Positions 9,310 to 17,696 of a stretch of 64,000 nt of DNA are shown here, in pieces (position 1 is the stretch's first letter; each line of letters starts with the position of its first letter). A program made the translations under genes and the position numbers. The stretch spans positions 186,001 through 250,000 of the forward strand of contig NZ_LR594036.1 of the NCBI RefSeq assembly GCF_901542335.1, written 5' to 3'. Below the pieces are notes generated by a model. It saw nothing but the letters and a program-made list of their open reading frames with translations. It had not been told where the DNA came from and ran no database searches. This stretch comes from Streptococcus porcinus (lineage in GTDB: Bacteria > Bacillota > Bacilli > Lactobacillales > Streptococcaceae).

Positions 9310-9614
9310 ATGGGATATTATGTGAAAAAAGGGGAAGAGAGATTAAAGATTTAAAAAAACTGAGCAGAAAAGAGCTGTTGGAACTCCTGTTAGAACAGCA
9401 ACTTTTAATCGAAAAGCAAGAAAAAGAGCTCAAATAAATTAAAGTTAAATTAAACAATCAAAAAATTGAAATAGAAGACTCGGGAACTCTTGCTGAAGCA
9501 TCCTTAAGATTGAGTGGTATTTTTGAGGCGGCGCAGGAAGCTGCTGATATTTATTTGAAAAATATCAAGCGACAGTCTGATGCAATGAGGACAGATGATG
9601 AAAAAAGAATTTGA
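9310..9614 (+). pseudogene. Decayed coiled-coil gene at the head of the pilus operon
   Basis: ATG 9310 opens a frame that breaks after about 14 codons near 9335-9350. A second frame then encodes a Lys/Glu/Leu-rich helix (KDLKKLSRKELLELLLEQQ) that is stopped by an in-frame TAA at about 9435. Past the stop the same frame continues with GTLAEASLRLSGIFEAAQEA and IYLKNIKR to TGA 9612-9614. The pieces match a family of short cytosolic coiled-coil proteins that precede pilus signal-peptidase genes in streptococci. There are two lesions, one frameshift and one nonsense. Its end overlaps the signal-peptidase start by about 20 nt, suggesting former translational coupling. Confidence 0.65.
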
Positions 9615-10167
9615 TTCAAATGCTATAGCTAAGGAATTGGACCGTGTAACTTATCAGAAGAGTTTTTTTACTGCTGTCAAAAACACCGTCTATGTTCTAT
9701 TGGCTGTTGCTTCCACTGCCATATTGATAGCTGTTTTATGGCTGCCCGTGCTACGGATATATGGACATTCAATGAATAAGACATTAGTTGCAGGAGATGT
9801 AGTTCTTACGGCCAAAGGTTCTGATTTTAAAACGGGAGATGTGATTGCCTTTTACTATAATAATAAAGTAATTGTTAAGCGGGTGATTGCTGAATCTGGG
9901 GATTGGGTTAATATTGACTCAAAAGGTGATGTTTATGTTAATCAAACAAAACTAAAAGAACCCTATGTTATCCATAAGGCAAGGGGGAATACCAATATAA
10001 AATACCCTTACCAGGTTCCCGATAAAAAAATTTTTGTCTTAGGCGATAATCGTAAAACCTCTATTGATTCTCGAAATACCTCTTTAGGGGATGTTTCCGA
10101 AGAACAGATTGTAGGTAAGATTTTTCTTAGAATTTGGCCTTTAAACAGGGTTAGTTCCGTTAATTAG
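9595..10167 (+). CDS. lepA: Type I signal peptidase of the pilus locus (LepA/SipA-like)
   Basis: 190 residues. A basic N-terminus is followed by one transmembrane helix (about 28-50), then signal-peptidase boxes: the Ser nucleophile in YGHSMNKTL (about residue 59), the general-base Lys in VIVKRVIAESGD (about 103), and the GDNRKTSIDSR box (about 148-158). Membrane-bound with an extracytoplasmic active site. Pilus loci of this type carry a dedicated signal peptidase that assists pilin secretion or assembly. Two adjacent ATGs (9595, 9598) are possible; both overlap the decayed leader gene. Next gene starts 20 nt downstream. Confidence 0.9.
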   Translation: MMKKEFDSNAIAKELDRVTYQKSFFTAVKNTVYVLLAVASTAILIAVLWLPVLRIYGHSMNKTLVAGDVVLTAKGSDFKTGDVIAFYYNNKVIVKRVIAESGDWVNIDSKGDVYVNQTKLKEPYVIHKARGNTNIKYPYQVPDKKIFVLGDNRKTSIDSRNTSLGDVSEEQIVGKIFLRIWPLNRVSSVN

Positions 10168-10187
10168 TATTAGAGGGGAGAGAGATA

Positions 10188-13100
10188 ATGCTAAAAAAAA
10201 GGCGGCTGTTAATAATGGGGTTGGTAACGCGCAATAAACAAAGAAAATACTCAAAGATCGTTAGTTGGTTGGGGCTTCTTGCAACTATTATCTTGACTGT
10301 TTGTTTTTTGATTTTACCTGCCGTTACTGTTGAAGAAAATAAAGTGGGTGATGTAGGGATTTCTGTTGGGAGTCAGTCAGAAAGTAGTCAAGAAATAAAA
10401 AAGACTGATTTTTCATTAGCAACAAGCAGCAGTCCCTCGCTTGATGCATCTAAAGACTCTGAAAGGACTGCAACGACTGTACCAGAAATCCAGTTTCGCG
10501 AGACTCCTTTAACCTGTAGAGGGACAGGTTATACGATGACTCTAAGTATGACCAAAGAAGCAAAAATACCGATGAATGCCCAGTTACAAGTTGGAGAAGT
10601 TACTAGTAACGAAAGTATCTATCATGAGTATAAAGAAAAAGCACTCGATCAGGTTGCAAAAAAAGCTGATGAAGTCAAAAACTTTAAGCTTTATGATATT
10701 AAGATAGTAGCTGAAGGTAAGGAAATTGAACCAGCCTCTTCAGTTAAAGTTGAGGTCGCTTATGATCAGCCTATCGCAGTTGTTGATGAAGACATGAAAA
10801 TTGTCCATTTTAAAGATAATGGTCAAACAGAAGTTTTAAAATCAAAAGATACCGAAGAAACTAAAAATACAGACAGTGACATTGCTTTTAAGACAGCTTC
10901 TTTCTCGATTTATGCCATTGTTCAAGCTGATAATACAGTAGTCCCTCGTTTAACGTATCATTTTCAAAATACTGATGGAACTGATTATACTTTCTTGACT
11001 AATTCAGGCTTGTCTACTTCGCGTCAAATCCTTAAAGACGGAGATTCTCTTGCAGAGGTTGGTATACCAACCATTAAGCCGGGAGAACATTTTCAAGGGT
11101 GGTATCTCTATGATCCTACCACGGGAAAATATGGCGATCCGATTACCTTTGGCGAACCAGTCAAAGTCACAGAGACCAAGGAAGTCTATGTGCGGCCTGT
11201 TATGAGCAATGTAGCAACCATAACTTTATTTGACGATGCAGCAGGAACCCATGTTTATGAGCGTTATGAGGTCCCTTTAGATAATACTGGCAATGGTACA
11301 GCTGACTTAAGTGATTTCAAAGTAGATCCACCGACATCAACGCTTTTATTTGTAGGTTGGTCGAAAACGTCTAATGGAACTGCTTTATCAAGTAGTGAGA
11401 TGAAAGCATTGCCTGTTTCGGGTAATATAAACTTGTACCCTGTCTTTAAAGAATCTTACAAAATTGATTTTGAAACAGGTGATTTATCAACAGGAGTTAC
11501 CTATGTAGCCCCAAAACGTTTAGTTACTGACCAGTTGGCTTCAACAGTTAAGCCTGAGGATCCAACTAGAAAAGGCTTTGCCTTTGCAGGTTGGTATACT
11601 GCAGAAACGGGTGGCAATCTCTTTGATTTCAATCAAGTTTTGACCAGCGACATTACACTCTATGCTCATTGGACACCGGCACAAACCACCTATACTATTA
11701 ACTACTGGCAGCAGTCAGCTAGTGATAGCAAGGATGCTACAGATGCGCAAAAAACCTATGAATATGCTGGTCAAATGACAAAAGCTGGACTCTCTAATAG
11801 TATTGCAACATTAGCAGATGCTGATATTACTGCAAAGTTGCCAAAAGGCTTTAAAGTTAATAACACAAAGACGCAAACAACTGTCTTAATCAAAGACGAT
11901 GGCTCAAGCGTGGTCAATGTCTATTATGATCGTGAGTTGGTTACTCTTTTATTTGCCAAAAGTGGATATGCTGAAGGCTACTATTTAAGTTCAAGTTTCC
12001 CTTGGAATGATCCGAGCGTTACTGAAACCTATACCGGTCTTTATGGCACGACTCTAGCAGCAAATGGTTACCAGTGGAAAACAGGCTCTTGGCGACTTGT
12101 GACTAATTCGGGAAGCACGGGAATGAGTTATCTGGGAGAATTTGTGGTCCCTGATAACGTGCTTGGCAGTAATACTTATGTGATGAAGCTGTATCCAACA
12201 GGACAAAGGATTCAAACTTACTGGTTTTATAAACAAGGTCTAGATGGCAAATATACCCTATCCGATACCGGTGGTGGAGCTGGTGCTGATGTCTTTACAT
12301 TTACTGAAAAGTATATTGGTTTTAACGTGAAGTACTATCAGCGCTTCTACCAAAATAACAATTTATTCGACCAGAAATCTCAACAGACGAGTGTAGGTAC
12401 AACTGTACCAGTTTCTACACAATATTATGATGCTTATGGTTACTATCATAAGGATTATCTCAATCTATCAATCGGCTATGAACGGATGCGGTTCAAGCTT
12501 CAATATCTAGATCCTTTAGATAATACGGAATTACCAAATTTCCCACAAGCTGATGTTTTGTATGAGCAAAATTTGCAAACATATAAGCCGGATACAACTA
12601 CAATCCAACCTAAGCCTTCCTTACCGGGTTATGTTTGGGACGGTAAGTGGTACAAGGACCAGGCCCAAACACAGGAATTTGATTTTAATACAACAATGCC
12701 AGCGCACGATACGAAGGTCTATGCTGGTTGGACAAAAATTAAATACAAAGTTAACATTGATCCTAATGGCGGGCAACTGGCTTCAACAGATGAGACTTAT
12801 ATTGATCTCTACTATGGGGATAAAATTCCTGAGTACACGACTATTAGTAGGGATTATATCGCAGACTCTGCAGGAACCTTCTATTACAAGTATGACTCTC
12901 GGGGTAATGACCCTAGTAACACTAAAAAAGCTTTCTATACTCAGGATACAAGCCTCGCCAACGTAGACACAAGTACCAAGTATAAGTATGAAAAAGATGC
13001 TTATAAACTGATTGGTTGGTATTATGTTAATCCTGATGGCAGTATCCGTCCCTATAACTTCACAGGAGCTGTAACGCAAGATATTACTATAAGAGCCATG

Positions 13101-14501
13101 TGGAGAAGGGCCGGCGACTATCATGTTATTTATAGTAATAATGCTCTTGGCCTAGACGGGAAACCCATTAATGATGCCACAGGACAGCAAATCACAACAA
13201 GTGATGAGCCTACAGATCCCGATACTTACGCAGATGGTTCTCACTCGGCTCTTCTCAGAAGACCGACCATACCAGATGGTTATCGCTTCCGAGGCTGGTG
13301 GTACAATGGAAAAGTGTATAACCCTTATGACTCCATATTAATAGATGCTCACTTGGCTGACGCGAATAAGAATATTACCATCTACCCAGTCATTATACCG
13401 GTAGGGAATATCGCCTTAGCTGATACGTCAATTACCTATGATGGGAACGGCGGTAGTAAGGTATCAGCAGATGGTTCGACTGTTACGCAAGTCAAGTCGG
13501 CACCTTTAGATGTGAATAGTACAACCACGATACCAGAAAACCAATACTTTACAAGAGAAGGCTATAACCTTGTTGGTTGGCATCATGATAAGGAATTGGC
13601 TAGTGCTGGACATATTGAGTTCAGAGCAGGACAAGAGATTGGGATTGATAATAACCCAGATAGTACAAATACTCTATATGCTGTTTGGCAACCTAAAACT
13701 TACACGGTAAAAATTAGCAAAAATGTTGTGGGGATAGACGAAGATAAAACAAGGGACTTTATTTTCGAGCTTAGTGACACGCTTCAACAAGATAATTTAG
13801 CCTTAAAAGATGGGGAATCTAAAGATTTTCTTAACGTGCCTTATGGAACAGTTATCACTGTCAAAGAACAGCCTAATGCTGACTTTAAGGCAAGCGAGCA
13901 AGTTACCGAACGAAATCTAGTCAGTGGAGAAGCTGATAAAACTTACAATGTGGATGGGGATATTAATTTAACTGTCCAAGGTGATGTAACGATTGCCTAC
14001 ACTAATACTCGAGTTAAACAAAAAGTACGACTTGATAAAGTAAATGTTGAAAATATGGACGAACATTTGGCAGGTGCTAGCTTTAACATTTACGCGACAG
14101 ATGCGGCAGGAAATAAAAATCCTACCCCCCTCTATAGCAATGTAACTACAAACCAAGAAGGTTTCTTAATTGTAGCTAACGAAAATTATCTTGATTTACC
14201 TTTAGGGAAGTACTATTTTACAGAAACAGCTGCTCCTCCAGGGTATAATCTGCCAAAAAATGATTTGGCAACCTTAGTTATTTCAACTGGTGTTACTCTT
14301 GAACAAAATGGGAATAATGCCACACCAACAAAAGAAACACTATCTGATGGTTCAATCATCTATAGCTTTAAGGTTACTAATAGTAAAGGAACGGAACTAC
14401 CAACTACAGGTGGTATGGGGGCCCATGTCTTTATACTTATTGGGTTGACCTTGGCGGTACCAGCTGGAATAGTCTTATATCGCCGGAAAAATAGTCATTA
14501 A
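10188..14501 (+). CDS. Large LPXTG ancillary pilin/adhesin with InlB B-repeats
   Basis: 1437 residues. An N-terminal signal has a long basic lead and hydrophobic core (about 22-46), followed by a Ser/Thr-rich segment. Several Listeria-Bacteroides/InlB B-type repeats follow, recognised by recurring GWY or GWxxxxN segments with LYAxW (about 410-520, 830-870, 990-1020, 1080-1190). A Cna_B/SpaA-type domain (about 1290-1390, with FTETAAPPGYNL E-box) leads to the sorting signal LPTTGG, a hydrophobic tail and the basic end RRKNSH. It is probably the tip or accessory subunit joined to the pilus by the downstream class C sortase. I see no von Willebrand A domain, which some comparable adhesins have. 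Second gene of the operon. Confidence 0.88.
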   Translation: MLKKRRLLIMGLVTRNKQRKYSKIVSWLGLLATIILTVCFLILPAVTVEENKVGDVGISVGSQSESSQEIKKTDFSLATSSSPSLDASKDSERTATTVPEIQFRETPLTCRGTGYTMTLSMTKEAKIPMNAQLQVGEVTSNESIYHEYKEKALDQVAKKADEVKNFKLYDIKIVAEGKEIEPASSVKVEVAYDQPIAVVDEDMKIVHFKDNGQTEVLKSKDTEETKNTDSDIAFKTASFSIYAIVQADNTVVPRLTYHFQNTDGTDYTFLTNSGLSTSRQILKDGDSLAEVGIPTIKPGEHFQGWYLYDPTTGKYGDPITFGEPVKVTETKEVYVRPVMSNVATITLFDDAAGTHVYERYEVPLDNTGNGTADLSDFKVDPPTSTLLFVGWSKTSNGTALSSSEMKALPVSGNINLYPVFKESYKIDFETGDLSTGVTYVAPKRLVTDQLASTVKPEDPTRKGFAFAGWYTAETGGNLFDFNQVLTSDITLYAHWTPAQTTYTINYWQQSASDSKDATDAQKTYEYAGQMTKAGLSNSIATLADADITAKLPKGFKVNNTKTQTTVLIKDDGSSVVNVYYDRELVTLLFAKSGYAEGYYLSSSFPWNDPSVTETYTGLYGTTLAANGYQWKTGSWRLVTNSGSTGMSYLGEFVVPDNVLGSNTYVMKLYPTGQRIQTYWFYKQGLDGKYTLSDTGGGAGADVFTFTEKYIGFNVKYYQRFYQNNNLFDQKSQQTSVGTTVPVSTQYYDAYGYYHKDYLNLSIGYERMRFKLQYLDPLDNTELPNFPQADVLYEQNLQTYKPDTTTIQPKPSLPGYVWDGKWYKDQAQTQEFDFNTTMPAHDTKVYAGWTKIKYKVNIDPNGGQLASTDETYIDLYYGDKIPEYTTISRDYIADSAGTFYYKYDSRGNDPSNTKKAFYTQDTSLANVDTSTKYKYEKDAYKLIGWYYVNPDGSIRPYNFTGAVTQDITIRAMWRRAGDYHVIYSNNALGLDGKPINDATGQQITTSDEPTDPDTYADGSHSALLRRPTIPDGYRFRGWWYNGKVYNPYDSILIDAHLADANKNITIYPVIIPVGNIALADTSITYDGNGGSKVSADGSTVTQVKSAPLDVNSTTTIPENQYFTREGYNLVGWHHDKELASAGHIEFRAGQEIGIDNNPDSTNTLYAVWQPKTYTVKISKNVVGIDEDKTRDFIFELSDTLQQDNLALKDGESKDFLNVPYGTVITVKEQPNADFKASEQVTERNLVSGEADKTYNVDGDINLTVQGDVTIAYTNTRVKQKVRLDKVNVENMDEHLAGASFNIYATDAAGNKNPTPLYSNVTTNQEGFLIVANENYLDLPLGKYYFTETAAPPGYNLPKNDLATLVISTGVTLEQNGNNATPTKETLSDGSIIYSFKVTNSKGTELPTTGGMGAHVFILIGLTLAVPAGIVLYRRKNSH

Positions 14502-14539
14502 AAAGATTTCCAGTAATGGATTTAGGAGAGAGGTTTTAA

Positions 14540-16048
14540 ATGAAGAACAAATTAATAAGGCTATTTCTGACACTTAGTCTTGTGTTAGGAGTAGTTACGG
14601 GGGCTAATATTCCCGCTGCTTTTGCAGCAGGACCGGGTACGATTACTGTAACAGATACCCAAAATGGTGCAACTTATCAAGCCTATAAAGTTTTTGATGC
14701 AGAGGTAGCTGATACCAGTGCGCCAGATGCTAATAAAGATGGTGTCGCTTACCTGATTCCAGCTGGAAAAGAAAGTGATTATCAGAATTCTACAAATTTC
14801 ACCAATTTATTTACGACTTCAAGTAATGGAGGCAGGACTTATGTAACAAAGAAAGATACTGCCTCTGCAGCTGATATTGCCGCTTGGGCAAAGCAAATTT
14901 CTTCCACCTTAACATCACCTGTGTCAGTTACTGAAACAGGAACTGATGGGACAGAAGTGATAAATGTTTCGGATTATGGTTACTACTATGTTTCGAGCAG
15001 TGTTAATAATGGTGCCGTAGTGATGGTAACGTCAGTCAGTCCAAATGCCACCATCCACGAAAAAAACACTGGTGCTAATTGGGGTGATGGCGGTGGCAAA
15101 ACCGCTGATAAAAAATCATACTCAGTTGGAGATACTATTACTTATACTATTAACTATAATAATGCTGTCAACTATGATGGCTCTGAAAAAGTTTATCAAT
15201 ACGTGCTCCGTGATGATATGCCAAATAGTAATGTTGTAGCCTTGAATCCTAGTTCTATTAAGGTAACGGTTACAGATGCCTCTGGTCAAGAGACCGTTTT
15301 GACTCAAAATAATAATAAGGCTAAGGGGACCTATTCATACAATGAGTCAAATAATGATTTTGATATTACGATTCCTTGGAGTGCTACTCAGACTCAAAGC
15401 ACAGATAGTGCCAATGGAGCAATTGATGACTTTTACTACAAAGGAATTAGTAAAATAACAGTCACTTATACTGGTGTACTAAAAAGTGAAGCTAAACCAG
15501 GTTCTGGGGACATTGCTGACAATACCAATACAGCGACAATCAATCCTAATACTCAAACTGATGACAGTGGAAAAAAAGCTACTGTCTATGATGGACAAAT
15601 CACGATAAAAAAAGTTGACGGTTCAGATAAGGCAAAAACCTTAGATGGTGCGACATTTGTCTTGAAAAATGACCAAAATCAATACCTTAACTTTAGTGAT
15701 CCACAAGCAGTTAAATGGACGTCAGATCAAAAAGAAGCCACAGAATACACAACTGCAAATGGTGGGCTTGTGACCATTAAAGGACTTGCCGAAGGAACTT
15801 ATAAGTTAGTTGAAACAAAAGCTCCCGCTGGTTATAATTTAATGACACAAGAAACAACGGTTGTGCTTAAGGAAGGTCTAGACAATGGTCAAGATACTTT
15901 GTTGGTAACACCAACGATTGAAAATAATAAAGGAGCAGAACTTCCATCAACTGGTAGTATCGGTACAATTATCCTATATACAATAGGTGCTCTTTTAGCA
16001 CTTGGTGCAGGAGTTGTTCTTGTTGCTCGTCGTCGTTTACAGTCTTAG
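14540..16048 (+). CDS. Major pilin backbone subunit (PI-2b-like), LPXTG
   Basis: 502 residues: signal peptide (cleavage near AFA-AG, about residue 29), an N-terminal domain, a fimbrial isopeptide-forming D2-like domain (about 175-340), then a Cna_B domain with the E-box (YKLVETKAPAGYNL, about 430). The sorting signal LPSTGS lies near 468, followed by a hydrophobic helix and ARRRLQS. Lysines around KTADKKSYSVGDT are candidate pilin-motif nucleophiles. From memory, length and order match the backbone of group B streptococcal pilus island 2b. Start ATG 14540 follows AGGAGAGAGG. Confidence 0.88.
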   Translation: MKNKLIRLFLTLSLVLGVVTGANIPAAFAAGPGTITVTDTQNGATYQAYKVFDAEVADTSAPDANKDGVAYLIPAGKESDYQNSTNFTNLFTTSSNGGRTYVTKKDTASAADIAAWAKQISSTLTSPVSVTETGTDGTEVINVSDYGYYYVSSSVNNGAVVMVTSVSPNATIHEKNTGANWGDGGGKTADKKSYSVGDTITYTINYNNAVNYDGSEKVYQYVLRDDMPNSNVVALNPSSIKVTVTDASGQETVLTQNNNKAKGTYSYNESNNDFDITIPWSATQTQSTDSANGAIDDFYYKGISKITVTYTGVLKSEAKPGSGDIADNTNTATINPNTQTDDSGKKATVYDGQITIKKVDGSDKAKTLDGATFVLKNDQNQYLNFSDPQAVKWTSDQKEATEYTTANGGLVTIKGLAEGTYKLVETKAPAGYNLMTQETTVVLKEGLDNGQDTLLVTPTIENNKGAELPSTGSIGTIILYTIGALLALGAGVVLVARRRLQS

Positions 16049-16088
16049 TAGCAGAAATCACTAGCAAACTGGGGCAGATAAGAGGTTT

Positions 16089-16958
16089 ATGAATAAAAAG
16101 AAACAAGATATTGTAACCATTTTGCTTGTCACAATAATTGCAATCGGGGTGGGTTTAATAGCCTACCCTTCAATTGCAAATTATTGGAATTCATTTCATC
16201 AGTCAAGTGCGATTATGGATTACCAAGAGCGTGTGACACAGATGGGGACTCAAGATTACGAGAAAATTTTACAAAGGGCCAGGCAATATAATACACAGTT
16301 TGAAAAAAGTGGTATGAAGTGGCGACTAACTGAAGAAGAGCGTCAAGACTATAATTCACAACTTGCCATCGATAAGACGACAAATATGGGTTATATTAGC
16401 ATTCCAAAGATTAATGTCAAGTTGCCCCTTTATCATGGGACCTCTGACAAAGTGTTACAGACTTCAATTGGGCATTTGGAGGGCAGTAGCTTGCCAATAG
16501 GTGGCAGGTCGACCCACTCCATCTTATCTGGCCATCGTGGACTCCCCTCTTCAAAGTTATTTTCTGACTTGGACAAATTAAGGGTTGGTGATCGTTGGAC
16601 AGTTAGTATACTTAACGAGACTTTTAGTTACGAAGTTGACCAAATCAGGACAGTTGAGCCAGATGATTTGAGAGATTTGCAGATTGTTAAAGGAAAGGAC
16701 TACCAAACTCTCGTTACGTGTACTCCTTATGGGGTAAATACACACCGTTTATTGGTCCGAGGCCACAGAGTAAGCAATGCTAACGGAAATGCTTTAATAG
16801 TTGCTGAAGCTATTCAAATTGATCCTATTTATATTGCCCCATTCTTTGGGTTCTTATTAATTATCTTACTTCTCCTTCTCTTTTTAGAAATCACACGACG
16901 AAGTCAAAAACGCAAAGCTATTTTGAAAAATGCTTTGAAGAAAGAGTCGAAACATTAA
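16089..16958 (+). CDS. srtC: Class C (pilin) sortase
   Basis: 289 residues with an N-terminal transmembrane segment (about 9-30), a sortase beta-barrel, and a C-terminal hydrophobic helix (about 245-265) followed by basic residues, the two-helix topology of pilin polymerases. Catalytic residues are visible: His in ILSGHRGLPSS, Cys in TLVTCTPYG and Arg in HRLLVRGHR. I do not see the DPW/DPF lid motif common in class C sortases before the barrel, a trait also reported for PI-2b-type enzymes. It should link the backbone and ancillary pilins through their LPXTG motifs. Only one sortase gene is present. Confidence 0.92.
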   Translation: MNKKKQDIVTILLVTIIAIGVGLIAYPSIANYWNSFHQSSAIMDYQERVTQMGTQDYEKILQRARQYNTQFEKSGMKWRLTEEERQDYNSQLAIDKTTNMGYISIPKINVKLPLYHGTSDKVLQTSIGHLEGSSLPIGGRSTHSILSGHRGLPSSKLFSDLDKLRVGDRWTVSILNETFSYEVDQIRTVEPDDLRDLQIVKGKDYQTLVTCTPYGVNTHRLLVRGHRVSNANGNALIVAEAIQIDPIYIAPFFGFLLIILLLLLFLEITRRSQKRKAILKNALKKESKH

Positions 16959-17068
16959 GTTAAAAATAGATTGAAACTTGTTATTTTAGAAAAAAATATC
17001 AGAAAAATTCCTAAAGAGTTCTTACTGTTTTGTGACTCTGTTTTCGGAAAAATAGTTTAAATCAAATG

Positions 17069-17094
17069 GAGCGGCCTTAGAGTCGCTTTTTTCT
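17069..17094 (+). terminator. Possible terminator of the pilus operon
   Basis: Imperfect stem AGCGGC..GTCGCT followed by TTTTTTC, about 110 nt past the sortase stop. The stem is short with a mismatch. Confidence 0.35.
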
Positions 17095-17219
17095 TATGAG
17101 ATGAGGTCTCCTTGATTTAAAAAAATCCATATTTTTCAGACTATCTCAGAAAGTTCAGAAATTTGTGGTATACTAAATTTGAAAAAATCCATTTTTAAAA
17201 TGGTTAGAGGAGGTCAAAA

Positions 17220-17696
17220 TTGATTTTACAATATGCAGAGGTAAGCATTCCTTATGTCATTGTTAGTATCAATTTACCTGAAGACAGCGTCAGACATCTT
17301 TCGAATCTAGGTTTAAAAATAGGCAGTCGTCTTTCATTAGTCTCAAAGACTAAGAATAGTGCCATTATTATGCTAAAATCAAGTCGACTAGCTTTTGATG
17401 CCTCTATTTTAAGTAAGATTGATGTCATTGAAAGCCAACAATCGGTTACAACTCTACCCTTATCTAACTTAGCTGTCGGGGAATTCGCCTATATTGATAA
17501 TATATGTGCACATGCTGAAATCAAGCGTCGCCTCATGGATATGGGCTTGACACGTCACACTAAAATTTTTTTGCGAAAAGTAGCTCCTTTGGGAGATCCG
17601 ATAGAGATTACTCTCCGTGGCTATGAACTGACCTTGAGGAAATCTGAAGCGCAAATGATCAGTGTCATTAAGATAGACAGCGAGGAAACAAAATGA
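17220..17696 (+). CDS. feoA: FeoA-type ferrous iron transport protein, tandem domain
   Basis: 158 residues, about twice the normal FeoA length. Two SH3-like FeoA domains are visible (about 1-75 and 80-155), the second with the clear family signature LMDMGLTRHTKIFLRKVAPLGDPIEI. FeoA is a small cytosolic partner of the FeoB transporter. The start is TTG 17220, chosen because AGAGGAGG ends about 6 nt upstream and no ATG fits. A TATACT -10-like box with an extended TG lies at 17169-17174. It overlaps feoB by 4 nt (ATGA), so the two are translationally coupled. Confidence 0.9.
   Translation: MILQYAEVSIPYVIVSINLPEDSVRHLSNLGLKIGSRLSLVSKTKNSAIIMLKSSRLAFDASILSKIDVIESQQSVTTLPLSNLAVGEFAYIDNICAHAEIKRRLMDMGLTRHTKIFLRKVAPLGDPIEITLRGYELTLRKSEAQMISVIKIDSEETK

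Noticed and set aside
12783..13124. Long antisense frames inside the adhesin and pilin genes
   Set aside because: They are shadows of coding sequence with no start sites and improbable composition.
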